This document shows, piece by piece, positions 54,204 through 62,901 of a DNA stretch of 64,000 nucleotides. Made by a program: the position numbers and the translations under genes. The notes under the pieces are model-generated. The model worked only from the letters and a program-made list of their open reading frames with translations. It had not been told where the DNA came from and did no database searches. The stretch spans positions 248,001 through 312,000 of the forward strand of contig NZ_JACNEP010000002.1 of the NCBI RefSeq assembly GCF_014270035.1. Direction: 5' to 3'. The DNA comes from Neptunicella marina (GTDB lineage Bacteria > Pseudomonadota > Gammaproteobacteria > Enterobacterales > Alteromonadaceae). The first letter of the stretch is position 1; each line of letters begins with the position of its first letter.

Positions 54204-56474
54204 CTATGCATTTAAGGTTTTTCTAACATAACGTTTTAATAAGCCTGGAATATCCAAAATTAACGCAATACCACCATCACTGGTAATGGTGGCACCAGCC
54301 ATACCTGGTGTCCCCTGTAGCATGGAGTCCAGAGGTTTAATAACCACTTCTTCCTGTCCCACTAAAGAATCAACTACAAAACCAATTTGTTGTGTTCCCA
54401 GCTGCACGACAACCACATGTCCGGCATTTTTATCAACAACAACGCCTGATTTTCGGGTCAACCATTCAGCCAAATAAAACAGGGGTATTGCTTTGGAACG
54501 CACTATCATCGTCAGCTGACCATCAACCGTGTTGGTTTTGCTTGGGTCAACATTAATAATTTCGTTTACAGTTGCTAATGGTAAAGCAAATGCCTGCTCA
54601 CTCACAACAACCATCAGAGTTGGCAAAATTGCCAACGTCAGTGGCACTTTAATTGCCAAAGTCGTGCCAACACCCATTTCAGAACGTATTTGAATAGATC
54701 CATTTAGCTGGCTGATTTTGGTTTTCACCACATCCATCCCAACACCACGTCCGGATATATCTGAAATTTCTACTTTGGTGGAAAAACCTGGCGCGAAAAT
54801 TAAATTGAAAGCTTCCTCATCACTCATTCGTGAGGCCGCTTCTTCATCTAAAACACCCTTACTTATCGCAATCTCTTTTAGTTTTTCGGGATCCATACCT
54901 TTACCATCATCCTGAATGGTTAATAGAATATGATCTCCTTCCTGAGAGGCAGAAAGCTTAACCGTGCCCATGCGAGGTTTACCAGCTGCAGCTCGCTCGT
55001 CAGGCAATTCAATACCATGATCAACTGAGTTTCTAACTAAATGCACCAGTGGATCAGCAAGCGCTTCAACCAGATTTTTATCTAAATCGGTTTCTTCACC
55101 AATCAATTCAAGGGTAATTTCTTTTTTAAGACTACGCGCCAAATCCCTGACAACACGAGGGAACCGGCCAAAAACTTTTTTGATGGGTTGCATGCGGGTT
55201 TGCATGACCGCACCTTGTAAATCACCGGTCACAACATCGAGATTGGCAATCGCCTTCGTCATGGCTTCATCGTTTACATTGACACCAAGACTTAATAAGC
55301 GATTACGCACTAAAACCAGTTCTCCAACCATATTCATGATTTGATCAAGACGCTTGGTATCAACTCGAACTGTTGTTTCGGCTGGTGCCTGAGTGGCCGC
55401 TTTTTTATCCTCTCTGGGAGCGGGTACCGGAGTTTTGGCTTCATTTTTAGGTGCTGAGGCAGCTGGCGGCTTTTCTGCCGGCTTTGCTTTTGGTTTTTCA
55501 GCAGCAGACGCAGGTTTAGGTTTGTCTTGTTTTACAGCAGGAGCCGTCGTTTTTTTAGCTGCTGCAGCTTCACCTGGCCCTTTACCTTCGCCATGTAATT
55601 GATCTAAAAGCGCTTCGAATTCGTCATCAGAAATTTCATCATCTGAAGCTGCTGTACTTTGTGCCGGTTCAGGCTTGTTAGCAACAGAATCAGTACTGCC
55701 TGTCGTATCCGCCTTTGATGCAAATTGACCCTTACCATGTAATTCATCAAGTAATGCTTCAAACTCATCATCGGTAATGTCATCTCCGGCTTCGGAGCTT
55801 GTTACTGATGGGCTCGCAATTGCTGCGTCATCAGTTGCAGAAGAAGCAGATTCGCTTGCTTTACCCGGGGCACTATTCTCACCATGTAATTCATCAAGCA
55901 AAGCTTCAAATTCATCTTCGGTAATTTCATCAATGCTGCCAGATTCAGAGGAATCCTGCGAATCATCTTCGATACGTTCATCAAGCTCAAATTCGGTATC
56001 TGAACTGTCTTCAGGCTCATCTGCCAATTCAAATTCTACTTCAGCATCGTCTGAATCCGACACTGACGGGGCCTCATCTTCTGATTCGGGGCGACTTAAA
56101 CGATGTAATGCGTCTATTAACTCTGGTGGAGCTGGGGTTAGTTCTTCGCGGGCCTGAACACTGGCAAACATATCATTGATGTTATCCAGAGCCTGAAGAA
56201 TAACATCCATTGTTTCAGAGGTAACACTACGCTGGCCGTTACGCATGATATCAAACACGTTTTCGGCACCATGGCAGGCTTCCACCAGTGCAGTCAGAGA
56301 TAAAAATCCGGCTCCGCCTTTAACGGTATGGAATCCACGGAAAATGGCATTGAGTAAATCAGTGTTTTCAGGATTATTCTCGAGCTCAACTAATTGTTCC
56401 TGCAGCTGCTCTAAAATTTCACCTGCTTCAACCAAAAAATCCTCAAGGATTTCCTCATCTACTTCAAATCCCAT
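54204..56474 (-). CDS. cheA: Chemotaxis histidine kinase CheA with triple acidic-helix linker
   Basis: The protein has 756 residues. P1 has the phosphorylated His49 in FHTVKGGAGFL. Instead of a clear P2, residues 130-365 are an acidic and then Ala/Pro/Lys-rich linker with three near-identical motifs, DEFEALLDELHG-type, at 182-200, 231-249 and 279-297. P3 starts near 370 (VDTKRLDQIMNMVGEL), P4 has LVHLVRNSVDHGIE, DDGKGMD and GRGVGMD, and P5 is the CheW-like C-terminus. It phosphorylates CheY and CheB. In Vibrio the linker region (LID) binds ParP; the motif copies here are the obvious candidates for that. Confidence 0.95.
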   Translation of the reverse strand: MGFEVDEEILEDFLVEAGEILEQLQEQLVELENNPENTDLLNAIFRGFHTVKGGAGFLSLTALVEACHGAENVFDIMRNGQRSVTSETMDVILQALDNINDMFASVQAREELTPAPPELIDALHRLSRPESEDEAPSVSDSDDAEVEFELADEPEDSSDTEFELDERIEDDSQDSSESGSIDEITEDEFEALLDELHGENSAPGKASESASSATDDAAIASPSVTSSEAGDDITDDEFEALLDELHGKGQFASKADTTGSTDSVANKPEPAQSTAASDDEISDDEFEALLDQLHGEGKGPGEAAAAKKTTAPAVKQDKPKPASAAEKPKAKPAEKPPAASAPKNEAKTPVPAPREDKKAATQAPAETTVRVDTKRLDQIMNMVGELVLVRNRLLSLGVNVNDEAMTKAIANLDVVTGDLQGAVMQTRMQPIKKVFGRFPRVVRDLARSLKKEITLELIGEETDLDKNLVEALADPLVHLVRNSVDHGIELPDERAAAGKPRMGTVKLSASQEGDHILLTIQDDGKGMDPEKLKEIAISKGVLDEEAASRMSDEEAFNLIFAPGFSTKVEISDISGRGVGMDVVKTKISQLNGSIQIRSEMGVGTTLAIKVPLTLAILPTLMVVVSEQAFALPLATVNEIINVDPSKTNTVDGQLTMIVRSKAIPLFYLAEWLTRKSGVVVDKNAGHVVVVQLGTQQIGFVVDSLVGQEEVVIKPLDSMLQGTPGMAGATITSDGGIALILDIPGLLKRYVRKTLNA

Positions 56475-56486
56475 GAATCATTCCTC

Positions 56487-57245
56487 TTAAAAACCTAAGC
56501 TAGATAATAGGTCATCCACATCATCCTGCCCTGTTACCACATCATCACGGGTTTCAGGATTAATGATTGGGCCCTCCGCTTTCATGTTATCGGAACTTTC
56601 AGCTAAGTCTTTATCCTTTTTCGCTGATAAATCAGCAACATCTGTCATGCTAAAGACGGTAAGCATATGTACCAGACTGTCTTCAACTTCCTTAACCAGC
56701 TCCATAACTCTGCGAATTACCTGCCCGGTGATATCCTGATACCCTTGTGCCATCAATACTTCAGTTAATAAGCTGTTGAGTTTTTCAGAATCCGTGCGGG
56801 AATTTTCCAGAAAGTTATCTAAATCATAGCAAAGAGTTTTAAATTCATTTAATTCCAACTGCCTGGTCATTAATTTTTTCCATTCAGGCAGAATGTTTTC
56901 TATGCTGGTAGACATTTTTTCAGCAATTGGCATACAGGTATCAACAGCATCCATCGTACGATTAGCCGCTTGTTCCGTTGTATCAATCACATAATTCAAA
57001 CGCGTTTGTGCGTCAGGAATGTCTTCTTTCGCTAAGTCAGCTATGCGCGCATCAAGCTGAAAATTATTTAGCGAGTCATGTAACTGGCGGGTCAACTTGC
57101 CCACCTCTGAAAATAATGCAATTGAATTATTTATGGACACGGTTTCGAGTAAATCACTTGCCCCGTCCTGATCATCAGCTTCTAACAAGCTAACTAATTT
57201 TTTTGCGTCTTCCAGTGATATAGAAGGTTTTTGTAGTTTAGCCAT
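56487..57245 (-). CDS. cheZ: CheY-P phosphatase CheZ
   Basis: The protein has 252 residues. The catalytic helix QDITGQVIRRVMELVKEVED is present, with the conserved Gln that activates water, and the C-terminal CheY-binding peptide ends DDVDDLLSSLGF. It dephosphorylates CheY-P at the pole. It lies between cheA (12 bases) and cheY (36 bases). Confidence 0.95.
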   Translation of the reverse strand: MAKLQKPSISLEDAKKLVSLLEADDQDGASDLLETVSINNSIALFSEVGKLTRQLHDSLNNFQLDARIADLAKEDIPDAQTRLNYVIDTTEQAANRTMDAVDTCMPIAEKMSTSIENILPEWKKLMTRQLELNEFKTLCYDLDNFLENSRTDSEKLNSLLTEVLMAQGYQDITGQVIRRVMELVKEVEDSLVHMLTVFSMTDVADLSAKKDKDLAESSDNMKAEGPIINPETRDDVVTGQDDVDDLLSSLGF

Positions 57246-57281
57246 TCAGCCTCTCCTAAATGGGTAGGATTAGCTACCGGA

Positions 57282-57665
57282 TTAACCCAGACGTTCGAAA
57301 ATTTTGTCTAATTTTTCTTTCAAAGTCGCTGCAGTAAAAGGCTTCACCACATAGCCGTTAACCCCAGCTTGGGCGGCTGCAACAATTTGCTCTTTTTTGG
57401 CTTCAGCAGTTACCATCAAGACAGGAAGATGTTTTAAATTTTCATCCGCACGAATCGCACGTAACAAATCGATACCTTGCATTCCAGGCATGTTCCAGTC
57501 GGTTACAACAAAATCAAAATCACCTTGCTGTAACATCGGCAAAGCCGTGCTACCATCGTCGGCTTCCTGCACGCTGGTAAAACCTAAATCCTTTAGTAAG
57601 TTTTTGATTATCCTTCTCATTGTTGAAAAATCATCAACAACCAGAATTTTCATATTTTTATTCAA
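57282..57665 (-). CDS. cheY: Chemotaxis response regulator CheY
   Basis: The protein has 127 residues: [19 protein letters not shown], phosphorylation site [13 protein letters not shown], the Thr in [11 protein letters not shown] and the Lys in [11 protein letters not shown]. The start is TTG at 57665: a perfect GGAGG lies 5-6 bases upstream, and the MNKNMKIL beginning is what related CheY proteins have. The internal ATG at 57653 lacks a site. It binds the flagellar switch. It is the link between the chemotaxis genes and fliA. Confidence 0.95.
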   Translation of the reverse strand: MNKNMKILVVDDFSTMRRIIKNLLKDLGFTSVQEADDGSTALPMLQQGDFDFVVTDWNMPGMQGIDLLRAIRADENLKHLPVLMVTAEAKKEQIVAAAQAGVNGYVVKPFTAATLKEKLDKIFERLG

Positions 57666-57714
57666 AACCGCCTCCGTTGAGGTATCAACTAGCCAATATT
57701 AGTTATTATTTATA

Positions 57715-58440
57715 TTAAACTGAACGCCATGACTTCATTCGGTTTTTCAACCTCAGCATCGCCTGACTATGAATTTGACTCACTCGTGATTCACTGACTT
57801 CCAGAACTTCACCAATCTCACGCAAATTTAATTCTTCATCATAGTAAAGTGATAGTACAATGGCCTCACGTTCGGGCAATGTAGTTATTGCCTGAGCCAA
57901 GGATTTCTGGAAAGCTCCTTGTAGCACATCATCAAAGGGTTCATCAATACCACTATTTCGCTCTGTAGTGATAACATCTTCCGTAACCCCTAAATCTTCT
58001 ATGCCAATAATACGTCCTGCATTCACTTCCGCCAACATTTGATGATATTCATCAATGGTGACATTCATATATTCGGCAACTTCATTATCTTTGGCATCTC
58101 TGCCAGTATCTTTTTCAACCCATGCAATGGCTTCTGCAATTGCGCGATTGTTTTTGTGCACTGAACGAGGTGTCCAATCACCTTTGCGTATATCATCCAG
58201 CATTGCCCCTCGGATACGGATGCCCGCATAGGTTTCAAAGCTAGCCCCTTTACTACCATCAAAATTTTTGGCAGCTTCCAACAGGCCAATCATGCCAGCC
58301 TGAATTAGATCATCAACCTGAACACTGGAGGGGAGTCGCACCATCAAATGATGGGCAATACGCTTTACCAGTGAAGCATGTTGTTCAACCAGCTTCGTCT
58401 TATCATCATTTTGTTGATAGGCTGCTACTTTATTGTTCAC
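57715..58440 (-). CDS. fliA: Flagellar sigma factor FliA (sigma-28)
   Basis: The GTG at 58440 overlaps the flhG stop (GTGA) and gives 241 residues, the normal size; the frame is open upstream but inside flhG. Region 2 is RIAHHLMVRLPSSVQVDDLI, region 3 includes RIRGAMLDDIRKGDWTPRSV, and region 4 is LNLREIGEVLEVSESRVSQI. It directs late flagellar and chemotaxis genes. Confidence 0.95.
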   Translation of the reverse strand: MNNKVAAYQQNDDKTKLVEQHASLVKRIAHHLMVRLPSSVQVDDLIQAGMIGLLEAAKNFDGSKGASFETYAGIRIRGAMLDDIRKGDWTPRSVHKNNRAIAEAIAWVEKDTGRDAKDNEVAEYMNVTIDEYHQMLAEVNAGRIIGIEDLGVTEDVITTERNSGIDEPFDDVLQGAFQKSLAQAITTLPEREAIVLSLYYDEELNLREIGEVLEVSESRVSQIHSQAMLRLKNRMKSWRSV

Positions 58441-59309
58441 GCCTCGTCCTGCATAGTCTGAGATTTCTGGCGTACCAACTGCTCCAGGAAAAACTCTAAA
58501 TGTCCACCCGGTTGCGATGGTACAGGCCACTTCAATGCCTGTTTGGCTAAATTGTTAATCGCAACTGCCGCCGGTGATGATGGAAACGCATCCACTATCG
58601 CTTTCTGACGGCGTACTGCTTTACGAATATTTTCATCATGCGGAATAGTTGCAACCAATTCCAGTGCAACATCAAGAAACCGTCCGGTAACTTTAGAAAG
58701 CTTAGCGAATAATTCCTGACCTTCACGTAAATTGCGCACCATATTCGCAACAATTTTAAAACGAAAAACACCATGGTCACGATTCAATATTTTTATCAGA
58801 GCATAAGCATCAGTCAGTGACGTGGGTTCATCACAGACAACGACCATGACATCCTGAGCCGCACGCGAAAAGCTTAACACCATATCGGAAATGCCTGCGG
58901 CAGTATCAACAATCAGTACGTCTATGTCTTGTTGTAATTCGCTAAATGCCCGGATCAGGCCAGCATGTTCGACAGGCGTTAGCTCAGTCATCGACTGTGT
59001 ACCAGAAGTCGCAGGTGCGATTTTTAGACCGTGAGGACCTTCAACTAATACATCTTCCAACAAACATTCGCCGGATAAAACATGAGATAAATTTTTCTCT
59101 ACCCGCAACCCGAGCATAACGTCGACATTAGCCAGACCTAAATCGGCATCTAACACTAAAACACGTTTGCCCATTTTTGCCATAGAAATAGCGGTATTAA
59201 GAGTAATGTTGGTTTTACCCACTCCTCCTTTTCCACCGGTAACGGCAATAACTTTTATTAAACTGGATTGCTGCATACTTCTTAAGCTACTCGCTTGATC
59301 CTCTATCAT
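58437..59309 (-). CDS. flhG: Flagellar number regulator FlhG (FleN)
   Basis: The protein has 290 residues, a MinD/ParA-type ATPase: deviant Walker A TGGKGGVGKTNITLN, RVLVLDADLGLANVDVMLGL and VLIVDTAAGISDMVLSF. It limits flagellar number and antagonises the master regulator FleQ/FlrA. It follows flhF with an ATGA overlap, the usual polar-flagellate arrangement. Confidence 0.95.
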   Translation of the reverse strand: MIEDQASSLRSMQQSSLIKVIAVTGGKGGVGKTNITLNTAISMAKMGKRVLVLDADLGLANVDVMLGLRVEKNLSHVLSGECLLEDVLVEGPHGLKIAPATSGTQSMTELTPVEHAGLIRAFSELQQDIDVLIVDTAAGISDMVLSFSRAAQDVMVVVCDEPTSLTDAYALIKILNRDHGVFRFKIVANMVRNLREGQELFAKLSKVTGRFLDVALELVATIPHDENIRKAVRRQKAIVDAFPSSPAAVAINNLAKQALKWPVPSQPGGHLEFFLEQLVRQKSQTMQDEA

Positions 59310-60610
59310 AAGCCTACTGCTGATTGTTTAACCTGGCTAGAGGTCATTGGGTTGAATCCGTATTTTTTGTACATTCTTGCCGCTGTTGAAATCATATACT
59401 TAACCTCAGCGTTTCGAATATCTTCAGGGACTTTTTGGCCATCTGTGAGGTAACTGACAGGAAGGTTGTTTTCAATCGCCACACTTACCATCTCCCCTAA
59501 ACTGTAACACTCATCTAATTTTGTGAAAATACACCCACGCAAAGAAATGTCGTTATACAACTTAATTGTTTGTTCCATAACCTGAATTTGCGCGTTGGCC
59601 TGCAGAACTAAATAGCTGGTAATATTAGCACAGGATGTTTGTTTTAAGGTATCCAGTTGTTTGATTAATCTCACATCCCGCTGACCAAACCCGGCGGTAT
59701 CAATCAGTATTAGTTTGCGATTGCGAAATTGATATAGCACTTCATCCAATTGTTCTGCCGTTGTGGCTTTTTTAACCGGGCAACCAATAATTTTTCCATA
59801 AGTTGCCAGTTGTTCATATGCTGCAATTCTGTACCCATCGGTGGTAATTAATGCGACTTTATCATTGCCGTATTTCTGAGCATATCTGGCTGCAAGCTTG
59901 GCGATAGTTGTGGTTTTTCCTGTTCCGGTAGGCCCCATTAGTGCCACGATCCCACCTCTGTCAAAAATGTCATCCTGAGTCGTTTTTAAACGGTTAGCCA
60001 GTAGTTTCAATAAAAAGACCCAGGCTTCGCGTTCGCTGTAATCAGCAGGTGTAAACGCAACCACTTCACTGGCTAATTTTGGTGAAATTCCCATGTTAAT
60101 CAGACTTTCTGTTAAATAAGCCTGCATAGGATGGGCGTGACGTTGTTGCTGTTGCAGTAAACCATTTACCTGAAATTGTAAAACATTACGTAAAGACGCT
60201 AATTCCGCCTTTATCTCAGCAAGGTTGTCATTTGTTTGTGAAGCAGACACGACTGGCTTGCGTATGCTGGCTGCAGGTTCTTTAAATGCCGGATTTTCAA
60301 CAGGCTCATCCTGCATCTTAGCCTGTTTATCAAGGAGTGCTTTTAAACTGTCCGGGCCACTATCACCAATAATCTCAGATAAGGTAGGTGTCGTTTTTAT
60401 ATTTGACTTACCATCAGTCAACTGAATATTTGATTGCTGTTGAGCAACTGGTGCCGCTTTTTTAACCGGCTCATTATCGTAGGCCGCGACAATCTCCACA
60501 CCATCAGCCACTTTTTTGTTCGACATAATAACCGCATCGCTGCCAAGCTCGTCTTTAACCTGCTTTAATGCATCCCGCATATCCTTGCCGAAAAAACGTC
60601 TGATTTTCAT
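59306..60610 (-). CDS. flhF: Flagellar biosynthesis GTPase FlhF
   Basis: The protein has 434 residues. The N-terminus MKIRRFFGKDMRDALKQVKD is typical. The SRP-type GTPase domain has GPTGTGKTTTIAKLAARYAQ, LILIDTAGFGQRD and FTKLDECYSLGEM. It places the flagellum at the pole. It lies 16 bases after flhA. Confidence 0.95.
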   Translation of the reverse strand: MKIRRFFGKDMRDALKQVKDELGSDAVIMSNKKVADGVEIVAAYDNEPVKKAAPVAQQQSNIQLTDGKSNIKTTPTLSEIIGDSGPDSLKALLDKQAKMQDEPVENPAFKEPAASIRKPVVSASQTNDNLAEIKAELASLRNVLQFQVNGLLQQQQRHAHPMQAYLTESLINMGISPKLASEVVAFTPADYSEREAWVFLLKLLANRLKTTQDDIFDRGGIVALMGPTGTGKTTTIAKLAARYAQKYGNDKVALITTDGYRIAAYEQLATYGKIIGCPVKKATTAEQLDEVLYQFRNRKLILIDTAGFGQRDVRLIKQLDTLKQTSCANITSYLVLQANAQIQVMEQTIKLYNDISLRGCIFTKLDECYSLGEMVSVAIENNLPVSYLTDGQKVPEDIRNAEVKYMISTAARMYKKYGFNPMTSSQVKQSAVGL

Positions 60611-60626
60611 GATATCCCCTTAGTAC

Positions 60627-62723
60627 CTACTGCCCAATGGCACTGACGATTTTGATTTGTTTGTCGTCAGGAATTTCCTGATATGACAACACGTGTAATC
60701 CCGAAATGGCGTTTTTGGTGAAACGCGATAAGACTGGACGTAACATACCCGATGTCAGTAAAACTGCCGGTTCACCAGCCATTTCCTGCTGTTGCACCAC
60801 CTCAGTTAATGACTGCTGTAATTTTTCAGCCAGTCCGGGTTCTATGCCAGCACCGTCCTCTCCACCTGCCTGTAATGACTGATGCAACATCTGTTCCAAT
60901 TCAGGTGCCAAAGTTATGACCGGGATCTCACTTGCACCATTGGTAATTTCCTGAACAATCAGGCGCTTAAGTGCTATGCGCACCGCAGACACCAGCACAT
61001 CAGGATCCTGTGTTTTGGGACCATATTCACGCAACGTCTGCACTATGCTTCGTAAGTCACGAATCGAAATTCCTTCATACAACAAGGTTTGCAAGACTTT
61101 TACGACCGTACTGAGTGGTAAGACATCAGGTACAAGTCCTTCAACTAACTTAGGATTATTTTTTGCCAACAGATCAAGAAGTTGCTGCACTTCTTCATGG
61201 CCTAATAACTGATAAGCATTGGTCGTAAGCAACTGGCTTAAATGGGTGGCAACAACGGTAGCGGCATCCACTACGGTATACCCCAGTGTTTGCGCATGTT
61301 CACGCTGAGAAGGTTTGATCCAGACAGCTTCCAGACCAAAAGCCGGATCCGTAGTTTCTACACCATCCAGTTTGCCAAATACCTGACCCGGATTAATGGC
61401 CAGTTCACTATCGTGACTGATTTCAGCGTCACCGATGGAAACGCCTAACATTGCAATGGTGTAGGTATTAGGACTTAAATCCAGATTATCGCGAATATGA
61501 ACAGGTGGAATAAGGAAACCCAGCTCCTGAGATAGTTTCTTACGTACACCTTTAATACGTGTGAGCAGTTCTCCCCCCTGGCTTTTATCAACCAGCGGTA
61601 TCAAGCGATACCCCACTTCCAGACCAATAGTATCCACATGTTGTACGTCATCCCACCCAAGTTCTTTCACTTCACCTTGTTCTGCCGGACGTTCAACCAT
61701 TTCTTTACTAGCAGTGTCGCTTTGTTGTTGCTGTTCTCTACGCCAGTTAAACCAGGCCATGCCACCCACAATTAGCGCAAAACCTAAAAAGGCCAGATGC
61801 GGCATTCCCGGAACAATGCCCATCACAAATAAAATAACGGCTGTTATGATCATTGCCTGCTGATTACCCAACTGGCGTTTTACTTCAGCCCCCATCTCCT
61901 GGCTGTCATTCTCACGGGTAACAATAATAGCGGTCGCAACGGACAATAAAAGCGAAGGAATCTGCGCCACTAACCCATCCCCGATAGTCAGCAGAGTATA
62001 AATTTCAACCGCATTAGAAAAGGTTAAATCATGTTGGATAATACCGATAAACAAACCACCCACTATGTTAATCAGCATAATGAAAAGGCCAGCAACAGCG
62101 TCACCTTTTACGAATTTGGATGCACCATCCATCGACCCATAAAAGTCGGCTTCAGCTGTAATTTCCTCGCGACGACGACGTGCTTCATCCTGATCGATAA
62201 ACCCCGCATTTAAATCAGCGTCAATTGCCATTTGCTTACCTGGCATCGCATCCAGCGTAAAGCGTGCACTTACTTCTGAAATACGTCCTGCACCGGCAGT
62301 TACCACTTTAAAGTTAATGATTAACAGGATCGCGAATACCACAATCCCCACGGCATAATTACCGCCTATAACGACCTCACCAAAAGCTTCGATTACTTTA
62401 CCTGCAGCATCCCCCCCCTCATGCCCTTCAAGCAAAACAATCCGGGTAGACGCCACGTTTAACGCTAACCTCAATACTGTGGCAATTAACAAAATAAGCG
62501 GGAACGCGCCAAATTCCACAGGTTTATTGGTGAACACTGACACCAGAATAACCACCAGTGACAGGGCAATATTAAAACTAAATAAAGCATCTAACAGGAA
62601 GGCCGGCATAGGCAAAATAACCATGCCCATAATAGCCAGCAAGATGACAGGAGCGCCTAAGCCCGCAGTAAGTTTTTTGACTGCATTTTTATCTATGCGA
62701 TTGAAATAGGCGGCTAGTTCCAT
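60627..62723 (-). CDS. flhA: Flagellar export gate protein FlhA
   Basis: The protein has 698 residues from the ATG at 62723; an upstream TTG at 62768 lies within the sigma-54 element and is not used. Eight membrane helices fill the first ~330 residues, with the FHIPEP signature region (RRREEITAEADFYGSMDGAS) between them. The cytoplasmic export domain follows. It is the major export-gate subunit. A clear sigma-54 promoter precedes it, so it may head its own operon through fliA. Confidence 0.96.
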   Translation of the reverse strand: MELAAYFNRIDKNAVKKLTAGLGAPVILLAIMGMVILPMPAFLLDALFSFNIALSLVVILVSVFTNKPVEFGAFPLILLIATVLRLALNVASTRIVLLEGHEGGDAAGKVIEAFGEVVIGGNYAVGIVVFAILLIINFKVVTAGAGRISEVSARFTLDAMPGKQMAIDADLNAGFIDQDEARRRREEITAEADFYGSMDGASKFVKGDAVAGLFIMLINIVGGLFIGIIQHDLTFSNAVEIYTLLTIGDGLVAQIPSLLLSVATAIIVTRENDSQEMGAEVKRQLGNQQAMIITAVILFVMGIVPGMPHLAFLGFALIVGGMAWFNWRREQQQQSDTASKEMVERPAEQGEVKELGWDDVQHVDTIGLEVGYRLIPLVDKSQGGELLTRIKGVRKKLSQELGFLIPPVHIRDNLDLSPNTYTIAMLGVSIGDAEISHDSELAINPGQVFGKLDGVETTDPAFGLEAVWIKPSQREHAQTLGYTVVDAATVVATHLSQLLTTNAYQLLGHEEVQQLLDLLAKNNPKLVEGLVPDVLPLSTVVKVLQTLLYEGISIRDLRSIVQTLREYGPKTQDPDVLVSAVRIALKRLIVQEITNGASEIPVITLAPELEQMLHQSLQAGGEDGAGIEPGLAEKLQQSLTEVVQQQEMAGEPAVLLTSGMLRPVLSRFTKNAISGLHVLSYQEIPDDKQIKIVSAIGQ

Positions 62724-62760
62724 AGTAACTACAACGAAAAATTGACTATGGGGTAGCGAG

Positions 62761-62776
62761 TGCAACAAACAGGCCA
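62761..62776 (-). promoter_or_regulatory. Sigma-54 promoter element of flhA
   Basis: On the minus strand TGGCCTGTTTGTTGCA has the invariant GG and GC spaced by ten bases and fits TGGCAC-N5-TTGCA closely. The predicted start near 62750 leaves about 27 bases before the flhA ATG. Sigma-54 with FleQ/FlrA control of flhA is established in Pseudomonas and Vibrio. Confidence 0.75.
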
Positions 62777-62901
62777 GAAAACAAAATATGGTTAAGGTTT
62801 AGCCAACTTATTTACGCATATTTTGCTAACTGACTATTATTAAATCAAAAATTATTTGTTCGCCATATTTGATGTTTTTTTGACGCCAAAAAAACCTTGG
62901 T

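Noticed and set aside
55777-56157. Plus-strand Ser-rich frame of 126 codons inside cheA
   Set aside because: It is the mirror of the acidic Glu/Asp-rich CheA linker; Ser runs arise from the reverse complement of those codons.
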